From: JBNPEO01 sp050490315
GTDB lineage: Bacteria; Actinomycetota; Actinomycetes; Actinomycetales; Micrococcaceae
DNA length: 64,000 nt
Reading direction: 5' to 3'
Assembly (NCBI RefSeq): GCF_050490315.1
Contig: NZ_JBNPEO010000007.1
Span: forward strand, 81,955-145,954
Shown here: in pieces, positions 60,424 to 64,000 of the stretch
Position numbering within the stretch: the stretch's first letter is position 1
Layout of the letters: every line of letters begins with the position of its first letter
The notes under the pieces: model-generated
The model's database searches: none
What the model saw: the letters and a program-made list of their open reading frames with translations, nothing else
Told to the model about the DNA's origin: nothing
Program-made: the position numbers and the translations under genes

Positions 60424-61035
60424 CTATCGGGAAAGTAGTTTCTCACCGTCCGGTCGCAACTCTCCGTTGGGCGATACGTGCCGGTACAGGGTCTGGCGGG
60501 TGATGCCGAGTTCAGTGCAGAGGTCACCGACTTTGGTCTCGGGCTTGCCCATGGAGGCCATGGCGAGCCGGAGTTTTGCCGGGGTCATTTTGTAGGGGCG
60601 TCCGCCGTTGCGGCCGCGGGCGCGGGCGGAGGCGAGGCCGGCGCGGGTGCGCTCGGAGATGAGCTCCCGTTCGAATTCGGCCAGGGCCGCGAAGATTCCG
60701 AAGACGAGCTTCCCGGAGGCTGTGGTGGTGTCGATGGCGGCACCTTGGCCGGTGAGGACCTTCAGGCCGATTCCGCGTTCGGTGAGGTCGTGGACGATGT
60801 TGACCAGGTGGCGCAGGTCCCGGCCGAGCCGGTCCAGTTTCCAGACGACCAGGGTGTCTCCGTGGCGCAGAGCTTTGAGGCAGGCGGCCAGCTGGGGCCG
60901 GTCGTCCTTCTTTCCGGAAGCCCTGTCTTCGTAGAGGGAGTCCGCCCCGATACCGGCCGCCAGAAGTGCGTCGCGCTGCAGGTCCGTGGTTTGGGACCCG
61001 TCGGCCTTGGAGACGCGCATGTATCCGACGAGCAC
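60424..61035 (-). CDS. tniR: TniR-type serine resolvase
   Basis: A 203-residue serine recombinase. Catalytic S9 is in GYMRVSKADG; RASGKKDDRPQL, GDTLVVWKLDRLGRDL and the AALAEFERELISERT long helix follow; a C-terminal helix-turn-helix is VGDLCTELGITRQTLYRH. It resolves cointegrates at the res site in the tniQ-tniR gap, the last gene of the tniABQR module. It is intact, in contrast to the broken copy at 50240, and only partly similar to it, so the two come from different elements. Confidence 0.92.
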   Translation of the reverse strand: MLVGYMRVSKADGSQTTDLQRDALLAAGIGADSLYEDRASGKKDDRPQLAACLKALRHGDTLVVWKLDRLGRDLRHLVNIVHDLTERGIGLKVLTGQGAAIDTTTASGKLVFGIFAALAEFERELISERTRAGLASARARGRNGGRPYKMTPAKLRLAMASMGKPETKVGDLCTELGITRQTLYRHVSPNGELRPDGEKLLSR

Positions 61036-61048
61036 AGCACTTCCCCTT

Positions 61049-61136
61049 TGTCATTTATACGTTCGTTTAAGTGACATCAGTCAGCCAAAGCACGGCGTTT
61101 CCAAAAATTGTCACTTTACCCGTCATTTATTCTACG
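61049..61136. other. Candidate res site between tniR and tniQ
   Basis: TGTCA (61049-61053) faces TGACA (61072-61076), a 28-bp AT-rich dyad of the size of a resolvase crossover site. A second TGTCA at 61109-61113 and CGTCAT repeats at 61121 and 61135 give further subsites. The position, between tniQ and tniR, is that of res in Tn402/Tn5053. Confidence 0.65.
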
Positions 61137-62330
61137 TCATGCAAAGGATGCATTAGTGCTGATAGGTGACAGGGTTTCCAAGGGAATGCCGAGCTCGGCG
61201 AAGTCGGCCCTCAGCCGGGTCACGGACTCCGGTGTTCTGCATCCTATGAGGGCGAAGTTGTAGAGGGCCTGCGCCTCCGCGGGGTCCTCCCGTGATGCCT
61301 GGATCGCTTCTTCCAGTGCCTGCCTGAGCGGTTTCGGATAGACGGCCTTTTCCTCCGGGTTTTCCTTCGCCGGTTTGCCGTTATCGATTTCCCGGTACGG
61401 CTCGGGCAGGAAGAGGCCGGCATGTGTTCCGCGTCCGGTGACTGTCCCTGTCTCGAGGAGGGCGATGGCGGCGGCCGCAGTTTCCATGGTGTGCCGTTGC
61501 ACCGTTTCCGGTTGCTGTTCGTACGGGCGCCAGAGCCCCTGTCCATCGCGGGCGGGATAGCCGGCTTCTTTCCATATCTGGCGGATGGTGCCGGTATCGG
61601 ATGGCCGGTTCTCGGAGAGGGGGCAGCTGAGCTCATCGACGACGGTGCGAAGAAGCCGAAACCAGAGCGCGGCATCGACTCGCCGGCGCGGAAGGTCAAC
61701 ATGGCCGACCGCGAAGGCGTGCTGGGTTCGTTGATCCAACGTCAGGATTTGTTGCGGTGCCGGCCTGGGTGCCGGCCGGTCGAAATCCCACATTCCGAAG
61801 TAGCTGCGCGCGGCGAGGGTTGTCTCCAGCCAGCAGCCGTGGGCCGGGCAGCTGGAGACGATGGGGATTGCCCAGAGTAACCGGTATGGATGAGGGGATG
61901 GGGTCGCTGCCACACATTCCGGACACCCTCTCGCCGGCAGTCGGTCCGGCAGCCACGGCCGCCACGACGGGACCAGCCGCGCTTTGTGTTTCCCGGACCG
62001 CCGCAGCACCGACAGCTGCCGGGTATAGGTGGCGAAGCCGTCCGAGCCGGGCTCCATGTCATCGAGCAACCACGGAACCCAGCCGGCCACACTCATTTGC
62101 CGCAGCCGGACAGGGGCGACCCCGGTCCGCTCAGCCAGGACCTCGATCAGGCCAGGGCGAGGCGCCAGGTCGAGGTCGTCAAGGTCGGCCGTACCCAGCT
62201 TGTAGCCGATGTCATCGCCCAGGTGTTCTGTGTCGGTGTCGTAGCAGCCGGCGATCCGGCGCAGCCAGGAGGAGAGCGCCTCACCGTCGGTCGGCGCAGG
62301 ATGCACCGGCCACCGTAGGGGGCCGCTCAC
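61137..62330 (-). CDS. tniQ: TniQ transposition protein
   Basis: A 397-residue TniQ-family protein. The N-terminal WPVHPAPTDGEALSSWLRRIAG segment is typical, followed by a zinc-binding set C136-x2-C139 and C161-x2-H164 (GCPECVAA, CPAHGCW). In Tn402/Tn5053 TniQ is required with TniA and TniB for cointegrate formation; relatives link transposition machinery to target-site factors in Tn7-like systems. The start overlaps the tniB stop by 4 bp (ATGA). Confidence 0.93.
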   Translation of the reverse strand: MSGPLRWPVHPAPTDGEALSSWLRRIAGCYDTDTEHLGDDIGYKLGTADLDDLDLAPRPGLIEVLAERTGVAPVRLRQMSVAGWVPWLLDDMEPGSDGFATYTRQLSVLRRSGKHKARLVPSWRPWLPDRLPARGCPECVAATPSPHPYRLLWAIPIVSSCPAHGCWLETTLAARSYFGMWDFDRPAPRPAPQQILTLDQRTQHAFAVGHVDLPRRRVDAALWFRLLRTVVDELSCPLSENRPSDTGTIRQIWKEAGYPARDGQGLWRPYEQQPETVQRHTMETAAAAIALLETGTVTGRGTHAGLFLPEPYREIDNGKPAKENPEEKAVYPKPLRQALEEAIQASREDPAEAQALYNFALIGCRTPESVTRLRADFAELGIPLETLSPISTNASFA

Positions 62331-63241
62331 AGCAGTTCCCGTTCGAACAGTCGCCGCCGTTCGGTGGGTCCGGCGTACTCGGCCATGGCCAGGGTGCGGT
62401 GGGTGATGTTCTCTTCACCGCTTTCCACGGCGGCGATCGCCGCAGTGGTCAAAAGCCGGGTGAGTTCTCCAATGGTTCCCTCGCTTCGGGCCAGCAAATA
62501 CCTGGCCATGTCCGCGGTGGCGAGGCGGGACGGTCGGTGCAGCGGCAGCGCCGCGGCGAAGCTGGCTAACAATGACAGGGTGTCGGCGCCGTTACTCCAC
62601 AGGGGGAGGACGACGGGTTCGAATCTGTTCTCCAACTGGTCATCGGATCGGACCGCAAGATACGCCTCCCGTGTTCCGACCCCGATGATTGGAATGCGCA
62701 GCTCGTTGCCGAGGAATCGCAGCAGGTTCAGGAACTCGCGGCGGCTGTTGCCCTGCCCGGCGAGGACGTTATGCAGTTCGTCGATGACGAGCATGCGCAC
62801 TCCCGTGGCACGCAGCAGGTTCAGCGACACCTGCTCCACCTCGGCCAGACGCCGCCGGGGCTGACGAGGCGCGCCGAGGGCGGCGAGGAGCGCGATGTAG
62901 AAGCGCAGCACGGAAGGCTCGGATGGCATCTGCACACACAACACGGGGATGTGTTCCCGGTCCGCTTCGGTCCTTGGCAGGTGCCCGCGGCGGAACTTCT
63001 CCACGATCATGGACTTGCCATTGTTCGTCGGCCCGACCAGCAAAAGGTTCGGCATCCGCTGCTTGTCCGGCCAGCGCAGCAGCGTCTCCAGCCGTGCCAC
63101 CGTTTCCACGGCCCGCGGGTAGCCGATCCACCGGTCCGCCCGGATCAGTTCCACCCGCTCTTTTGCTGGCAACCGTGCCGCGTCCCGCACTGCCGGATGC
63201 AGGTGGGACAGATCAGGTGCGACGTAGCGGGGCACTGTCAT
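62327..63241 (-). CDS. tniB: TniB, AAA+ ATPase of transposition
   Basis: A 304-residue ATPase of the TniB/TnsC/IstB group. Walker A GPTNNGKS is at residues 70-77 and Walker B LVIDEL at 151-156; sensor-like TREAYLAV follows. It selects target DNA and activates TniA. The start lies 1 bp after the tniA stop and the stop overlaps tniQ, so the three genes form one operon. Confidence 0.93.
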   Translation of the reverse strand: MTVPRYVAPDLSHLHPAVRDAARLPAKERVELIRADRWIGYPRAVETVARLETLLRWPDKQRMPNLLLVGPTNNGKSMIVEKFRRGHLPRTEADREHIPVLCVQMPSEPSVLRFYIALLAALGAPRQPRRRLAEVEQVSLNLLRATGVRMLVIDELHNVLAGQGNSRREFLNLLRFLGNELRIPIIGVGTREAYLAVRSDDQLENRFEPVVLPLWSNGADTLSLLASFAAALPLHRPSRLATADMARYLLARSEGTIGELTRLLTTAAIAAVESGEENITHRTLAMAEYAGPTERRRLFERELL

Positions 63242-63242
63242 G

Positions 63243-63880
63243 TCACCACTGCTCGATCTGATCGAACCGGGAAACCTGGGCCGCTACCGGCTCTACGTCC
63301 GGCATCTGATCGTCAGGCGATTGCGGCGGCATCAAAGGGCTCGGGCTCTTGGCGCGCTTCTCCGTTGCGGCAGCCGCTATGTTGCGTCGCTCGGTGTCGC
63401 GTCGCATCCGTTTGGTTGTTTTCGTTGCGGTGCCCGCGATCTCTCTCATCTGTTCGATCATCCGGAACAGGGCCGCCTCATCCACCTGCGCGACGCCACG
63501 CTCGTGGAGCCGTGCCAGGGCGTGTTTGTGCTCCCACAGGCTCACGGACGGGTTCGCCATCGTCCGATACGGCACCTCTACATAGAGGTGCCCGTCCGGT
63601 TCCAGTACCCAGATCCGGCTGATGTCCCGAGGGTCGCGACGGATCAGGAAAGGGCCAAGCGTGTCGCGGCGGCTGATCCACGGTTTCAGCGCGTTGGAGA
63701 AATAGTGGACATGGTCGATGACGAATCCCGTCCGGGTCAGGGTGCGCCGTATGACCGGGAGGAAGTCGACCAGGAACGCTGCCGGGTTCGAGGCCACGGC
63801 CGGCATCCCCGTGGCCGCGACTCCGTCGGCCCAGCGGCCGACCGGTGTTTGTCGCAAGGTGCTGTGAAGGGTGTGAGGTG
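63243..63880 (-). pseudogene. tniA: TniA transposase, 3' part only, interrupted at 63881
   Basis: About 212 C-terminal residues of a TniA/Mu-type transposase. The visible part runs from PHTLHSTLRQTPVGRWADG through FLVDFLPVIRRTLTRTGFVIDHVHYFS and LWEHKHALARLHERG, the conserved Mu-type C-terminal domain, to a basic tail. The catalytic DDE domain is absent. At 63881 the sequence changes abruptly to what looks like an insertion sequence end (TGTCAAGGATCC). The catalytic half may continue beyond that insertion, outside the window. As shown, this element cannot move by its own TniA. Confidence 0.8.
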
Positions 63881-64000
63881 TGTCAAGGATCCGGGACAGT
63901 TCGTTAGTTTCTTTTTGGTTAGGCAGCAGCGGGTAGCTGCTGGTTTTGGGTCATGAATTTGGCCATGGCCGCAGCTGGTGGCAAGCCGTCATTGTGGGTG
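63881..64000. mobile_element. Probable insertion sequence end inserted in tniA
   Basis: Starts TGTCAAGGATCCGGGACAG, a TG-beginning terminus like those of IS481/IS3-group elements; the family is not certain. The change from TniA coding sequence is abrupt. Only 120 bp are in the window, so the other end and target duplication cannot be seen. Confidence 0.55.
63919..64000 (-). CDS. C-terminal end of a putative IS transposase (partial)
   Basis: A minus-strand frame enters from the window edge and gives 26 residues (THNDGLPPAAAMAKF...) before TAA, 38 bp inside the IS terminus. That distance is typical for a transposase stop in a compact IS. The fragment is too short for a family call and could be non-coding. 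Confidence 0.35.
   Translation of the reverse strand, partial: THNDGLPPAAAMAKFMTQNQQLPAAA

Larger units (their letters stand above)
50958..64000. mobile_element. Tn402/Tn5053-type transposon with catabolic cargo (left end to window edge)
   Basis: Left boundary: a Tn402-like inverted end at 50958 (TGTCAGTTTCAGAAG...), preceded by CGGGC, a candidate 5-bp target duplication. Right side: tniR, res, tniQ, tniB and tniA in the family's order and orientation. Between them lie the lactate permease, lutABC, two GntR regulators, an NCS1 permease, a flavin-reductase-like protein and one unknown protein. Average G+C is clearly higher than in the core to the left. The IRt end and second target copy lie beyond the window, so the right limit is unknown. 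Confidence 0.75.

Overview
The window is actinobacterial chromosome, most likely from the Arthrobacter group (Micrococcaceae). The reasons are the moderate GC core, frequent GTG starts, actinobacteria-restricted genes (whiA, opcA, the actinobacterial suf operon with sufR, a DUF222/HNH protein, a DUF3516 helicase) and a gene order that I recognise from Arthrobacter relatives. The assignment rests on gene content and order, not on a database search.

Positions 1-49.9 kb are core housekeeping DNA. From left to right: the end of the Fe-S assembly operon (sufR-sufB-sufD, minus strand); an ABC-2 exporter with heme A synthase ctaA (plus), facing heme O synthase ctaB (minus); a plus-strand pentose phosphate run tkt-tal-pgi-zwf-opcA-pgl; a minus-strand glycolytic run gap-pgk-tpiA-secG; superoxide dismutase; and a long minus-strand run uvrA-HAD-plsC-uvrC-rapZ-yvcK-whiA. 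These are followed by a heterodimeric ABC exporter with a small GntR regulator, a trans-aconitate methyltransferase, a Ski2-like helicase, an acetyltransferase and peptidase pair, terC behind a probable manganese (yybP-ykoY) riboswitch, uvrB, a secreted subtilisin, coaE, a YigZ protein, rpsA, an Eis-like acetyltransferase and a DUF222/HNH protein. Convergent pairs are separated by clear bidirectional hairpin terminators. A LexA-type box precedes uvrA.

At about 50 kb the composition becomes clearly richer in G+C and the content becomes mobile. A serine resolvase gene broken by a 14-bp tandem duplication is followed, about 100 bp upstream of its start, by the end of a Tn402/Tn5053-type transposon at 50958. 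That end carries the family's characteristic terminal sequence and two copies of an 18-bp putative transposase-binding repeat. The matching tni module (tniA-tniB-tniQ-res-tniR, minus strand) lies at 60.4-63.9 kb, so the element probably spans 50958 to beyond the window. tniA is cut at 63881 by what looks like the end of an insertion sequence.

The transposon cargo is metabolic. A complete L-lactate utilisation unit is present: lactate permease, lutABC, and a FadR-type repressor with matching operator sites in the divergent promoter. Beside it is a second GntR-controlled module (NCS1 nucleobase-type permease plus flavin-reductase-like protein) and a small unknown protein. The insertion immediately upstream of a resolvase gene fits the known res-site preference of this transposon family. 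A second, degraded Tn402-like end at about 50203 suggests that one such element inserted into the res site of an older one.
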